From the NCBI RefSeq assembly GCF_011397635.1, contig NC_064763.1, positions 23,139,437 to 23,203,436 of the forward strand: a stretch of DNA of 64,000 nucleotides. The letters are read 5' to 3'. The translations under genes and the position numbers were made by a program. This document shows positions 28,771 to 40,177 of the stretch, piece after piece. Below the pieces are notes generated by a model. The model made no database searches, was not told the origin of the DNA, and saw only the letters and a list, made by a program, of their open reading frames with translations. This DNA comes from Epinephelus fuscoguttatus. Its lineage: Eukaryota > Chordata > Actinopteri > Perciformes > Serranidae. Position 1 is the stretch's first letter; each line of letters opens with the position of its first letter.

Positions 28771-29932
28771 GACACAGACTTTTGACTGAATTTATGCTGA
28801 AAAAAGGAGACCGTCCGTGTGGGGTATGGACAGTTTGACAAAAATGAATGCATAGGAAGGTCACAAAAAAACGAGCCTGGACTCCATTAAATGACATCAT
28901 GGAAGAAGCCCCAACTACACACTGTTTTGTTAACTTTTTTTAATGCTAAATCTTAATCTGAAAAGTACCTACAGCCGTCAAATAAATAAATAAAATGGAT
29001 AAACTTAAGTAAAGTTTGACCTGAGTACAGATAGCGGGTAAATCTACTTTCCCCTGGTGCTCTGCAGAAGCCGGTTTAGCACAGCTCAGGCCTCTGTGGA
29101 GCTCTCGGGTCTGGGAGGGAAATAAGCTTCTGGGTGGCTCAGTGGTGTCGACACCCGGCCGCGGCCCAGGAGGAGCTCGGGAGTGCGCATACAGGCGGGG
29201 AGGGGAAATGGCTGCTGGCCCAGATAAGGTCTATCAGGGGCCCAGCTTTAGTGTCCTCTTCACACGGGGAGTTAGGATCACTTCCCCACACTGGCACATG
29301 CACAGACGCTAGTGGTCGTCTGCCAGATGAAGCGGCAGCACTTGAGTGGTGGCCGGTGACTCAGTGAGTTGCAGAGGGCAGGGATTAGTAAAAAGCAGGG
29401 CAGGGGTCAGGAGATTTGGAGGGTTGGAGGCTAAAAAAATGTGTGGCTTTTACAGACACCATATGCTGGATATTTTCAACAATGTGACTGACGTGTTTCA
29501 TTTGTAACCGAAGCATCAGGAGTGATTGAATATGAACAAACAGATGAATACCCAGAATCCTCACACAGTAGGCTTCTGTTTAAGACTCATACATTCAGTA
29601 TGACACACAGGTGTTTATCTGGTGCACCCGCCGTCCTCATCTTTTATGAATATATCTATAATAAGAGTATCGTCTTTTCTATGACGCCTTTGTTGTGGAG
29701 TGGACAAAACACATTTACATTCTGTATGTTGAAGGATTTGTTTTCCTCATCCTGTGCTCTCAAAGGTGTTGATGTCAGAACGTCTTTTTCTATCAGCCAT
29801 TAACCTACAAACAGGAACAGATGTCATGAGAATAAAGGTAAAGAAAACTGGACCATGTCACATCTTTCTATGGCTCTGATCCTCAGTGGGAAACTGTGTG
29901 AGAGTGAATCTGAACCCAGCACATACTGAGCT

Positions 29933-30647
29933 TTAAGGGGAACCTCAGTATTTTTCAACGTGGACCCTCTTCCTGTTTCTGGTGAAAGGTCGCTGCAGGT
30001 GACATGTACGTCCACTGAAAGTGCTTGTTCAGATTGTTAATCTAAGAGTGTGTTAACATTATGGAAAGGATCCCGACAGAGATAGATCTTTTTGTTAAAG
30101 AGTAAGATCCTTTTTGTTTAACCAGAAAAAGCCCTGAAATCACCATCACCAAATCCACCAGACTCCATTCAAATAAACAGTAATTTAAGCGAGTATAGAG
30201 TCAGCATATTTTCACATCTGACTGACAGAATTGAGGGTTTATTTCAACCAAACCAGAGTTGGTGATTTTTGGAACAGTGGGAGGACGAACCAAAATGGCT
30301 TCTGTGAGTTTTATTTTGTTTCCGTCAACTCTGAATAAGGTGAGTTTTACAATGATAAAATTACCGTTTAATTGAATGGAGTCTGGTGGGTTTGCCGATG
30401 TCGGGGCTGTTTTTGGTTTTACAAAAACGGATCTTGCTCTTTAACAAAAAGGTTGATCTTTAGGTTATGCTCCTATAATGTCAGACACTTAGAAACAATC
30501 TGAGCCTGTCAGTAGCAAAAACAGCACGTACACTAGCGGTGCGAACACGCCCCGAGTGGTTACATTGCAGCCGTCTGCTGCGCTTATGCTCAACAACTGT
30601 TGTTCCTATAAGGGTCCACGTTCTAAAATACCAAAGTTACCCTTTAA
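29933..30647. mobile_element. Long-palindrome TTAA element, copy 2 (715 bp)
   Basis: TTAA at both ends. The left arm has AGTATTTTTCAACGTGGACC and the right arm the inverted GGGTCCACGTTCTAAAATAC; internal arms carry the same AAGATCCTTTTTGTT and GATCTTGCTCTTTAACAAAA pair as copy 1. Confidence 0.78.
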
Positions 30648-31186
30648 ATCCAGTGGTGGAAAGTATTATCCAATTTCGAGGTACTTGTACTCTGAGTATT
30701 TCCATTCTAAGCTACTTTACACTTCTATTTCACCACTGACAATTCAGAGGAAACTATTGCACTTTTTATTTGATTACATTTATTTGACAGCTAGTTACTT
30801 TTCACATTAAGATTTTACATTAAATAAAACAAGTTAGCTTATGAAATACTATAAGACAAACTTTTTTGTTCACTTGACCTCCTCCAAAAAGTCGTTTCCG
30901 ATGTCTGTGAGTTGTTATAAGTTCCACCGTATTGTGAAATGCCCTCTAAACTTCTCACAAAAGTCCAAAAAATGATTATATTTTGTATAGCTGGTCTTTT
31001 ATTTTAATCTTGTGACCCTTTGGACTGAGCCCTTGGTCGGGACCCACAGGACTAAACTACTTAGTTACATATACAGAAGTTAAAACGAGCTCCACTGCAT
31101 CCAGCTTCAGCAGTAACTACTTATACATTTATGCAACAGCACTACCAATATGTCACATATCAATACTTATACTTAAATAGTTATAT

Positions 31187-31428
31187 TTAAAGGGATAGTT
31201 CAGACCTTTTGAAGTGGGGTTGTATGAAGTACTTATCCATACACAGTGTGTTACCTACAGTAGATGTCAGTCGACACACTCGAGGTCTACACTGCTTAGC
31301 TTCTGTGGCGGTACTCCTGTCTGCTTCTCCAAACTGGTTGTGTGCTGACTGATATCTACTGTAGGTAATACACTACGATGGAGAAGGACCTCATACAACT
31401 CCACTTCATAAGAATCCAAACTATCTTT
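31187..31428. mobile_element. TTAA MITE, AAAGGGATAGTTCAGACC type (~240 bp)
   Basis: The left end TTAAAGGGATAGTTCAGACC is inverted at the right as GAATCCAAACTATCTTTCGG; the internal TACCTACAGTAGATGTCAGT is inverted as ATATCTACTGTAGGTAATAC. The right TTAA is eroded. Related to 36003-36655. Confidence 0.65.
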
Positions 31429-32186
31429 CGGTAAAGGTTCCGATTACTTCCTCCACCATGGCTTACATCCATGTTACAACTACACATGATGGATCCCACA
31501 CACCTTTCTGTTAAAGGTCACATTACTGGACTGACACAGGGTTTATTAGATCCAATTTCAAAAGCTGATAAAGGGACGAATACGAGAAATGAGAGGCACT
31601 AAAAGTAATAGAAATGATTAAAAATGTGTCCTAAACTTTTTTTCATTTCAGTTTAAGTCAATATGAGCAGCCTCTCTGCAGCACTAAGAGGTACTCGGTG
31701 ATCAAAGAACAAACCAAACCGAGCTTTAACCAGCACATGAAGCCAGTTCTCAGTCACAGTGCACAAAGGCAGGCCTGTGCATTACTGCTGCTCCTTCAGA
31801 GAGATTCTTATCTTTCTTTGGTGACCTAGATTAGACTGTAAACTACCAGAGGAGTGCAAAATGAACTCGCCTCAAGAAAGAAACGTTGGTTTTCTACAGA
31901 ACTCATTAAGTTTTATGGCTGTAAAAATCAGCGTTAGTGCGTTACATACAGTGTAGTACAGTTGAATAAACCCCCTCCCCAGGTAGCGTTATGAGAAGGG
32001 TTACAGTTGGACATTTACATTTACAAGGAACTGAAACCTGCTGCGGCCTTTCACTTTTAAAAAAACCAACAGAGAGGTAATCATAGTGACGGAAATGTCA
32101 CTCCACATGCAAACGAGTCGTCTTTTGAACAAGAAATTCAAAATTTAAAAAAAACCGCAGCTGACTTTTACATTAAAGGGCGGGGT

Positions 32187-33014
32187 CAGTGGTGGAAAGT
32201 AACTGAGTACATTTACTCAAAGTCGAGGTATTTGTACTTTCTTTTCATGATACTTCTCCTCCACCACACCTCAGAGGTACATAGTGTACTTTATACTGCG
32301 CTACATTTGTCCCACAGCTTTTCAGAAGATAGTTTTTCATCCCCTTCCTAAATAAGTATTCATCACATCAAGTTTTGTTTTAATTAAACATATTTCCAAT
32401 GCAGTTATTCGCATGAAATGAAGTCGTACATTGGTACTAACTCAGTAAAACTACACTAATACATTTCAATCCATACAATCCATACACATTAAGTCAGATT
32501 TATTCAACACTGTTTGCAATGCAGCTTCATCATGCTTCCTGTATAAAGAAACTAATGTGAACACAGTGTTCAGACACACACACACACAGTCTTTATGTCT
32601 TGAGGATTTTGGGGGGCCCGATAATGAATCTCGAGAAGGAGTTTTTACTTTTACAACTTAAATAATGAGTGTCCTCAGTTCCCACAGCTTACTGAGTGTC
32701 AAATTTAAAATGATTGCACATGTACAAAAAACAATAAAGTTTATCAGTTTGAAGAGTACATATTTTGTCTTTGTAAAGGTTTAAAAGGATTTGCAAATTA
32801 TTGCACTTTGTTTTTATTTAAGGTTTAGACAGTTATGCACTTTTTTTTGGAATTAGGGTTGTATATGATAGGGAAACACTGACAGGGAACATTTTACTGC
32901 ACAATCAATACTTTAAGTGCTTTTAGTACATTTTGCTAATGCATACTTTTACCTCAGTAAGGTTTTGAATCCAGGACTTTTATTTGTTGAGACAGTATAC
33001 CTCTTTCACCACTG
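32187..33014. mobile_element. CAGTGGTGGA-type hAT-like element (828 bp)
   Basis: Begins CAGTGGTGGAAAGTAACTGA and ends CTTTCACCACTG, matching the CAGTGGTGGA termini common in fish hAT-type MITEs. A matching 88-bp mini-copy is at 30651-30738. No clear target duplication; the interior is AT-rich and non-coding. Confidence 0.55.
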
Positions 33015-33896
33015 CATATTAGACTGAGAGTAGGAAGACACTTGAAAAAAATTTGAACTTATCCTTTAATCTCAAAGTCAACTAATGAATGATTTATTTT
33101 GCAACTGACTTCAGCTCAGATGGCTTCATTCTGATCACACTAAAATAAAAAACACTTTTTTTTAAAGTCCATATCGCTGTTGCTCATCCTGTAGCTTCTA
33201 TCATTTTTACATCATCTGAACTTCAGTCAAATATACGTAATCCATCACGGTGAACTCCTCTGACAGAAACATACCCAGAACAAGCTGGTTATTTCTAGCT
33301 AAAGGAAAGTCAGATTATCTGTGAAACCATCAACTCACAGGAACTGTTTTGCTCATTCAAACCTTCCTGCACCTCTCTGTCGTCTGAGCAGGAAGTCATG
33401 CACAAACCTAAAGAGCCATGCTGGTGTATTATAAGTATATTAAATTGCGTACGACACACACAAGTCAAGCTGTTAAAAAAATACAGTTAAAGTGAAGTAT
33501 AAGTGTAAAATCCACTGATATGCTCACAGTGTGTTGTAATCTCTCTCCACTTCATTACAGGCTTATTACCCAACTTCACACTGCACCGTGATGTGGAGGA
33601 AAAGCTACAGAGCGCTTACATGAGTGTAAATGACATCATTGCTCACCGGTACGAACAGACGTGGTCAAGATGGAAAAACTTAAGCCTTATAATGATTTTA
33701 TTTGAAGTTGACAAAACAATAAAATTATTTCAAAAAATGTTATCAAAGTGTTAGTACTTTAAAGACTCTCAAATGTTGAGTGTTTTAGTTTGTGTCACTG
33801 TGATCGTGTGTCTTCAGCGTTTTAAAAAAGCGCCTCCAGCAGGCAGAGAGTCAAGACGGAAGAGGAGAGAAGAAGAGAGCGGCTGTGACTGTTAGA

Positions 33897-33930
33897 CCTC
33901 TTCCTGTGGTTACATCACGTGGTTGTGGAG
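33897..33930 (+). promoter_or_regulatory. ETS/RUNX/E-box cluster upstream of mir-142
   Basis: CTTCCTGTGGTT (33900-33911) overlaps an ETS core (TTCC) with a RUNX site (TGTGGT). A CACGTG E-box (33916-33921) and a second TGTGG (33924-33928) follow within 20 bp. It lies about 0.85 kb upstream of the mir-142 hairpin, where a primary-transcript promoter would be plausible. ETS (PU.1) and RUNX factors are established drivers of blood-cell genes, including mir-142. Function here is inferred from motif density only. Confidence 0.45.
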
Positions 33931-34747
33931 GGTTCAAAAGGAGACAACTTCTTCTTCTTCTTCTTCATCCAGCACTCGGACAGACAGAAGACACCTGTGA
34001 GGCTGCCGGACGACTGCCGCTTGAAAGAAGAGAAAAGAAATGCAGGTTGAGGTGAAGTATTGATGGACGACATGGTGTGTATTTAAGGCAAGAATTATTT
34101 GATTTAAAATGCTTTTAATGTGTCGGATAATTAAAGTGTTTCAGCTTTTACTTCATTAACTTTTCTTTTCACTTCTGGCACGACTGACCTCGACTCAGAC
34201 GTCCATTTGGAGCTTGGATTAAAAAAACTTTTTACTTTTTTTTAGTATAATATTATTGATTTTGTTTAAGTGTATCTATCAGATGGTTTATATTTCAGTT
34301 TATTTCTACACTTACTTTACAAGACTTTTTGAATGTGATCTGTTGCTCAGACAGAAAAGCTTACTCATGCCTGCCAAAATGGCTTCCTCAAGATAGCGCT
34401 TCCTTTTGGCAAGTTCTGACTTTTGCCTCAAACACTGCACCAAGGGGCGTTTGGAGGCACGTGGGTGGGGCCCTTTGGTTGATTTTTGTCTTGTACAAAA
34501 ATGCTACCAACAGGCTTCACATAGATTTGAAGAAACTGTCTGTAAAACTGTGCATGCAAATGTTTCAAGGCAAATCAGGAAGTGTGCATTTTCAGGTTCG
34601 CCATTAAAGCGAGGGCTGTTTGAGCTGAGGTTTCAGTTTGGTGTAAGAATGTGTGTGACTGGGCGGGGTTTGGTCGGTGTGTGCAGCTGCAGAGGCGAGC
34701 GCAGGTGCAGAAGAACGGAGAAGTGAGAGAAGACGAGCAGAGGATGT

Positions 34748-34834
34748 ACAGTGCAGTCATCCATAAAGTAGAAAGCACTACTAAACTCCTCGCCACAGTG
34801 TAGTGTTTCCTACTTTATGGATGAGTGTACTGTT
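34748..34834 (+). ncRNA. mir142: mir-142 precursor hairpin
   Basis: miR-142 is a vertebrate microRNA largely confined to haematopoietic cells, important in platelet, lymphoid and myeloid differentiation and stem-cell specification in fish. Both mature arms match from memory without visible mismatch: 5p at 34762-34782 (starts CATAAAGTAGAAAGCACT) and 3p at 34799-34820 (starts TGTAGTGTTTCCTACTTT). The 16-base loop between them and the flanks GTACAGTGCAGTCATC and GATGAGTGTACTGTTG pair to extend the stem. It lies between supt4h1 and tspoap1, as in mammals, on the supt4h1 strand. The downstream poly(A) signals and upstream ETS/RUNX block suggest its own short transcription unit. Confidence 0.97.
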
Positions 34835-35033
34835 GGCTTCAGGGAGCACGGAGGCCGACGGCGCGCGCAGCCTGCGCAGGAAGTCAGAAGAAAGAGGAAG
34901 CAGCTTTGTCTCACAAGGCCACGCATTACCCAGAGTGTTGCCCCAGTCAGTTCACATGGGTGGCGTGTGGCGCAGAGCAAAGCTTGCGACTCTTTCCTCC
35001 ATTTTAGAAACTCATCTGCTTTAACTGTCCTGC

Positions 35034-35090
35034 AATAAAAAAAAGATAATCATGTTTATATGATGTATTATCTGTGTGAGATTCAATAAA
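35034..35090 (+). terminator. mir142: Candidate pri-mir-142 poly(A) signals
   Basis: Two AATAAA hexamers, 35034-35039 and 35085-35090. The second is followed by GU-rich TTGTGTTAATGTCTGTTTTC, a good downstream element. They lie about 200-270 bp past the hairpin, a plausible 3' end for the primary transcript. Confidence 0.5.
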
Positions 35091-35182
35091 AATTAAAATC
35101 AAACCTACCTTGTGTTAATGTCTGTTTTCAAGGGGCACCACAAACATTATTGACTCAGTGTTTTCTGTGAAAATATACATAC

Positions 35183-35188
35183 TTTATT
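35183..35188 (-). terminator. tspoap1: Candidate distal tspoap1 poly(A) signal
   Basis: AATAAA on the minus strand followed by TGTTTGTGGTG-type GU-rich sequence. If used, tspoap1 would have a 3' UTR of about 5 kb that stops roughly 100 bp short of the pri-mir-142 end on the other strand. Nearer minus-strand AATAAA candidates occur around 37,785 and 37,830. Confidence 0.3.
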
Positions 35189-36002
35189 CCTGTAAAAAGA
35201 TCCATATTGAAAGATCACAATTTCAAGTCCTCTGTGTACTACATCCTCAGTTACAGTTCCTCCATCCACAATGCCTGCGCATGCAAAAAAAATCTGAAAA
35301 ACAATATTAACAAAAATATTTACAGATGCCAAAAGGGTAATAAAAACATTAATATATAAAAAGGTAAATCTTCCACTTTCAAACAATGAATGCAGGTCAG
35401 GAAAGACAAAAAAAAAAAAAAAAATCCCACGCTGTATGAAAATATACCACAACACTGTTCATTATATACACACACACCTCTCCTACAGCTTCCTGTCCAC
35501 TGCATTGACAATCTACAATATTGTAGACGAGTCCGCCTAGAAAAACATAAATATGACAGTAACATAAATAAGGCCGAACATGGGTATAACATTGGTATGC
35601 ATGCAGTCGATAAACATCCTGTAAACAACATATTAAGACTAAACAAGGTCTTCTTGTAAGGCTAAATATGATCAACTGAGCTAAAACACTACCTACATGG
35701 GTCTATTCAGTCAACAGCGGAGCCGCCTACTCACTACACAGCAGGTCGAGGAATACTTGTGCATTAAAGGCCGTCAAAAACAAGATCAGTACAAATATTC
35801 GCTGTACATTTCGGCAACTTTTGAGCATCCAACCCCCTTTTTAAAAAAACAGACAAAAAAAAAACAAAAAAAAACCATAAATAAAACATACAGTACAGCC
35901 TCAGTCTTGCCTCTATCCCGGCTATTTTACATCTAAAGTGTCTATTTTTTCTTGGCATCATCATGCTCCCTTTATGTAACACTGAAGAAACATTCATGAC
36001 AT

Positions 36003-36655
36003 TGAGGGGACAGTTCGGATTCTTATAAGTGGGGTCGTATGAGGTGCCGATCCATAGTCAGTGTATTACCTACGGTAGATGGCAGCTGGCACGCCCCTAG
36101 TTTGGAGAAGCAGACAGGAATACTGACACAGAAGCTGAGCAGCGTACTGCTGTGGATGAGGGCAGCAGCAAAATGTATTTTAGACACCTTAAAATATCTA
36201 TATCTGTTTAAGTGTGCGCTATATTTACAGTGTTTTCACCTCTTTACCTTGATGTCATGGAGCCCTTTCAGGGGGACCTGAAGCCGTTATATCGCTCGTT
36301 ATATTATAAAAGTGTTCTGTGAGGTAAAATTATGATTTCTGTCAAAAGAGTCTGGTGGCTTTGAAGAGAGTGTCTTAATAGCTTCAGCTCCCTGTCAGAA
36401 AAGGCTGTCTGACAGAAAGGTAAAGCGGAGCGAATATTCTAAATTTAGCATTCACCACCTAAACTGATATTGATGTCTTTAGGTGCTGCTGCTCTCGTCC
36501 ACAGAAGTACACTGCAGAGCGTCCGAGGAGGTTCCCCCTGCCTGCTTTTCCAAAGTGAGGACACGCTGACCGCCATCTACTGTAGGAAATACACTGATGA
36601 TGGATAACTACCTCAAACAACCCAACTTTAAAAAAAATCTAAACAATCCCTTTAA
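36003..36655. mobile_element. TTAA-type MITE, GGGACAGTTCGGATTC copy (653 bp)
   Basis: The left end TGAGGGGACAGTTCGGATTC is inverted at the right as AATCTAAACAATCCCTTTAA. Internal GTATTACCTACGGTAGATGG and CCATCTACTGTAGGAAATAC are also inverted. It is a longer relative of 31187-31428, with unrelated sequence between the arms. Confidence 0.7.
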
Positions 36656-36763
36656 CGTAAAAAAAAGAGAGAATTGCCTCCGACTTGTGTCATCAGGTGT
36701 GACTCCATCAGGTCAGCTCTGATGTTTAAAACAAACCCACACCAGCCCACTGAATGTCCCCAC

Positions 36764-36785
36764 GCTGCTGCTGCTGCTGCTGCTG
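36764..36785. repeat. (CTG)n run
   Basis: Seven CTG units, outside any recognised coding exon. Confidence 0.9.
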
Positions 36786-37501
36786 GATGCTTGGTCTCTC
36801 GTCGCTATGGTTACAGGCAAAGCACCTAAGATTTTGGCATATTCTGCAGTTTTTGACAGCCAGAGTCAACGGGTGGCAAGAAACTACAAGTAGAAACCTG
36901 AGAAGTTTACCTAACAGCCCCGTGTCGCACAGAGAACAGATCCAATCAGAATGTGTTGTTACTGACTAACAAGCTCAATCCTAAGGCCTGGTCCACACAC
37001 TCACACCGTAACTGAACACTACATGTTGATGCAGCGCCACAAACCATGAGACGAGACAGAGCGGTTGTGTTTTTTTTCTAGTACTGCAGTACACAATATT
37101 GCTAAAGTTGTATTATTCAGCTTTAAACAGTCTACGTTTCGATGATGCAAATGTGTGGACACAAAAAACTAATCGATAGACACTATTTAGCCTGTCTGAC
37201 CCAATATTCACACACCACATGATGAACGTCGTTACACTCAAACATGGAGGCAAAAGAAAAGATACACAAACATCTTATTGCAGTCTGTAACAGTACATTA
37301 GCGCCACAAACCACCAGTGCCAGAAACTTTAAATGCAGCTCTAGTTAGTGTTCCTACACGCTACATTCAAACCACAATGAATCCCAACGGCTTAAATACT
37401 GTATGTTATTAATGTAACCAGCACGACTGACTCTGCTTCACTCTGATCTGGACATCAAGTTAAACGAGAACATTTTTAAGTGTTGCGGACTGGTAATTGA
37501 A

Positions 37502-39147
37502 TAGAGCTGCAACAGCTGGTCGATTAATCAGTTAGTCGAGAGGTTTTCAAACTGTCCCTTGGACATGACAGAAAAATGAACTTCAAACTTGCCTCAGAAT
37601 CATCACGTCTTTAAGTTTTCTCAGTATCAAACTAATTCAGTGGTAAACATCTGTACATCCGTGGCAACACTGCAAACAGGAAGTGCCAATAGAACATTCT
37701 GCAGCATCACAATATTACATTTAGTGCTACTGTATCGATTCTCAAAAACACTGTCATAGATTTTTAATTTTTTACATTTCTTTATTTTCTTAATCTGTTT
37801 ACCTAAAGAATCCTGCAAGCACTTTGATTTATTTTTTTACCGATGTGGACTAATGTTAAATGTTTGCTCAGGCTGAACAAAACGTGGTGCCATAATGTTA
37901 AATATTACAGGGACCGCAATGAATACAAATACAGATCCCTCTGTTCTGATTTCATAAAATAAGCAAACCTTTTTATGCACATACTGGTGTGTTCTTTATA
38001 CTATGTCAGTTTTCCTGAAATTAAATCAAAAAGAAAACCCCTGCAATATATTTAATTGTAACCCCTGTTTCTTGAAACGTTTCATATAGCCAGATTCTTG
38101 CCAATATAGCCCTACTTTGTACGGTGCCACACAAATATAGGAAGAAGAAATGGGGCTGAAGTTGTTGCTAACTCACTCACATGACAACACTGTACTTCAT
38201 GCTTACATCTCCTAAAGTCCCTAAAATCATGGGAACTGTAGTCACGCCCCACTCTTATAGGGAGTGACAAAATCTGTTAATATAAACCATTTTTATGTTG
38301 CTCCATAGATTTCCTTCCGTATTTCCCATCAACGTGACTCTTACTGCTCACACTTACAGACTGTTAAAACCACTGGAAATCATAGAGAGAAAATCGATCA
38401 GCAACCATGTGAACAGCTATGGAAGCTGAGAAGGGACGTGTTCTCAAAATCACAAGTTAATTTTTCCAAATTATATCTCAAGATAACAATTACATTTATG
38501 TTGATTTTGAAGAAAACAAAACTTCAAAACAAATTTCTTGAGATAATAATTATGGAGATTTTAATTATGGAGAACTCTAAAATGAGCGTCCGATTCATTT
38601 GATGACACCGTCTTCAAGATCACTGTCATGACTGTCAAGGCGAGGCATGAATGTGATCAATAACGGGTTCTCTTGATGTGACAGTTACACCTTAAATCAG
38701 CTGCTACGGTCGTCAAGATGCCATCTGTGCATGCTGCCATGGCGCTACTCATCCCTGATAAACATTTCAAGTCATAAGAAGAAACTACCTTTTATTTTCT
38801 CATGATAGCTGGTTCTCATGAAGAAAAAAATATATATCATTTTCTCAAGATTCTGGAAAAATTAACTTTTTATCTTGAGAAATGAACATAATCATAAATT
38901 CTTTGAAAAAACAAAATCACTTTTTCTTTGTCTTACATGGTAGTAAATTAAATATATTTGGGTTTTGAACAGTTGGTTGGATAAATCAAGACATTTCATG
39001 ACATCACGTTGGACTGTAGGAAACTGTGACCGGCTTTTTTAACCTTTTCTGGATGTTTTATAGACCAGATGATTCATTGATTAATCGAAAAAATGATCAA
39101 AAGATTAATCAACAGTGATTAAATAATAATCACTAGTTGCAGCCCTA
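37502..39147. mobile_element. hAT-like non-autonomous element (1.65 kb)
   Basis: Ends TAGAGCTGCAACAGCTGG and CACTAGTTGCAGCCCTA, with ATTAATC repeats just inside both ends; the same termini as the short element at 9733-9930. No transposase frame inside. The interior may be captured or simply intervening host sequence between two solo ends. Confidence 0.5.
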
Positions 39148-39221
39148 TCAGCTAACAGAGCAGCCTGCTGATCCCCAGATACTACCACATTTTTGCACAC
39201 ACTGCAGGTCTCTCTCTCTCA

Positions 39222-39224
<3 letters not shown>

Positions 39225-39270
<46 letters not shown>
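39225..39270. repeat. (CA)n microsatellite, first of a pair
   Basis: Over 20 CA units preceded by a short TC run. Confidence 0.95.
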
Positions 39271-39275
<5 letters not shown>

Positions 39276-39392
39276 ATGTAGTATGCAACATTTAGGCCAG
39301 TTGTGACTGTTGTCACAAACATCAAGAGTTCCTGTGTTAATGTCTGAGAAAGGCATCTGTTCCCAGTCTCACCAGTGGACTGGACTGCTTCG

Positions 39393-39395
<3 letters not shown>

Positions 39396-39449
<54 letters not shown>
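39396..39449. repeat. (CA)n microsatellite, second of a pair
   Basis: About 27 CA units, only 125 bp from the preceding array. Confidence 0.95.
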
Positions 39450-39451
<2 letters not shown>

Positions 39452-40177
39452 CTCTTCACATTCTTTACAGTATGTTCAGCTTCATTTAACAGTCTCAGCT
39501 GTTCAACGTCAAATCCCCAAAACTATTTAAATCTAAACTACACCTATCATATGACTAACCTCCTGCCCTGATGTCACGTCATGCAATGTGGTGATGGTGA
39601 GGGCAGGAGTCTGATGCAAATAAATAACATATTCTGTACAAAGTATAAATACTCTTAGAGACAAGAGACACGTGAGGGACAAGCAGACAAATACTTAAAA
39701 TAGTGCATTCTTTACAGTCACACAGAGGAAGAAAAAGACCGCTGCTTCTGTTTGCTTGCTTCAAATAAATAAAGTGGCACCAGAATATGAACATTAAAGC
39801 TAATAATTCATTAGCTGTGTCTGAACTGGGCTAAAGTCTCGTCTGCTGTTCAGATAGATCCGATCCATCGAGAGATAACTGTTTAACATCGAGCATTAAA
39901 GCTTCTACTGAGTTGAAAGTTTGCAAATGCTTAGATTAATTAGGTAGTATTCAGAGAGTATATTTGCACACTTCGACATGCGCTTCTACATGCCGGTGTG
40001 ATGCTGTAAGCGGTGTGTTGATGTGCTCTAAATTTAACAGCTGCTAGCAGTGCTCTAAGGCAAATGTATAATTACTGTTATTAGATCTGATGGCCGCTAA
40101 CCAACTGAGACTAACAGTGGAGTTAGAAAAAGTGCTTTCAATGTGATGCAAGTATTCTGAGTCAGTCGTCCCGACTC

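Larger units (their letters stand above)
24661..29932. other. Intergenic sequence with MITEs and simple repeats
   Basis: Contains a (TG)n array, a TTAA MITE (26293-27086), a second copy of the LINE-tail-like repeat (28575-28770) and, at about 25985-26290, an AT-rich dispersed fish repeat (ATGCCTTATTCTGCAGGACC context). A GC-rich patch at 29100-29370 begins with GGGTGGCTCAGTGGTGTCGA, resembling a Pol III A box, and may be an old SINE; no B box could be confirmed. No gene seen. Confidence 0.45.
30648..33700. other. Intergenic sequence upstream of mir-142
   Basis: Holds a short CAGTGGTGGAAAG element (30651-30738), a decayed TTAA MITE (about 31187-31428) and a CAGTGGTGGA element (32187-33014). 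No coding or RNA gene recognised. Confidence 0.45.
35192..40177 (-). other. tspoap1: tspoap1 3' UTR / downstream region
   Basis: After the tspoap1 stop the minus strand has no credible coding frame. The stretch contains a TTAA MITE (36003-36655), a CTG run (36764-36785), a hAT-like element (37502-39147), and two CA arrays. Near 38440-38600 and 38780-38930 are repeated TCTCAAGATAA/TTGAGATAATAATT words. How much is transcribed 3' UTR cannot be told. Confidence 0.45.

Noticed and set aside
29134..29367. 77-residue plus-strand frame in a GC-rich patch
   Set aside because: The patch starts with a tRNA-like A-box word and has no homologous feel; more likely an old SINE-like repeat than a gene.
39182..39445. 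Cys/Val-rich open frame over the CA arrays
   Set aside because: Pure translation of (TG)n microsatellites.
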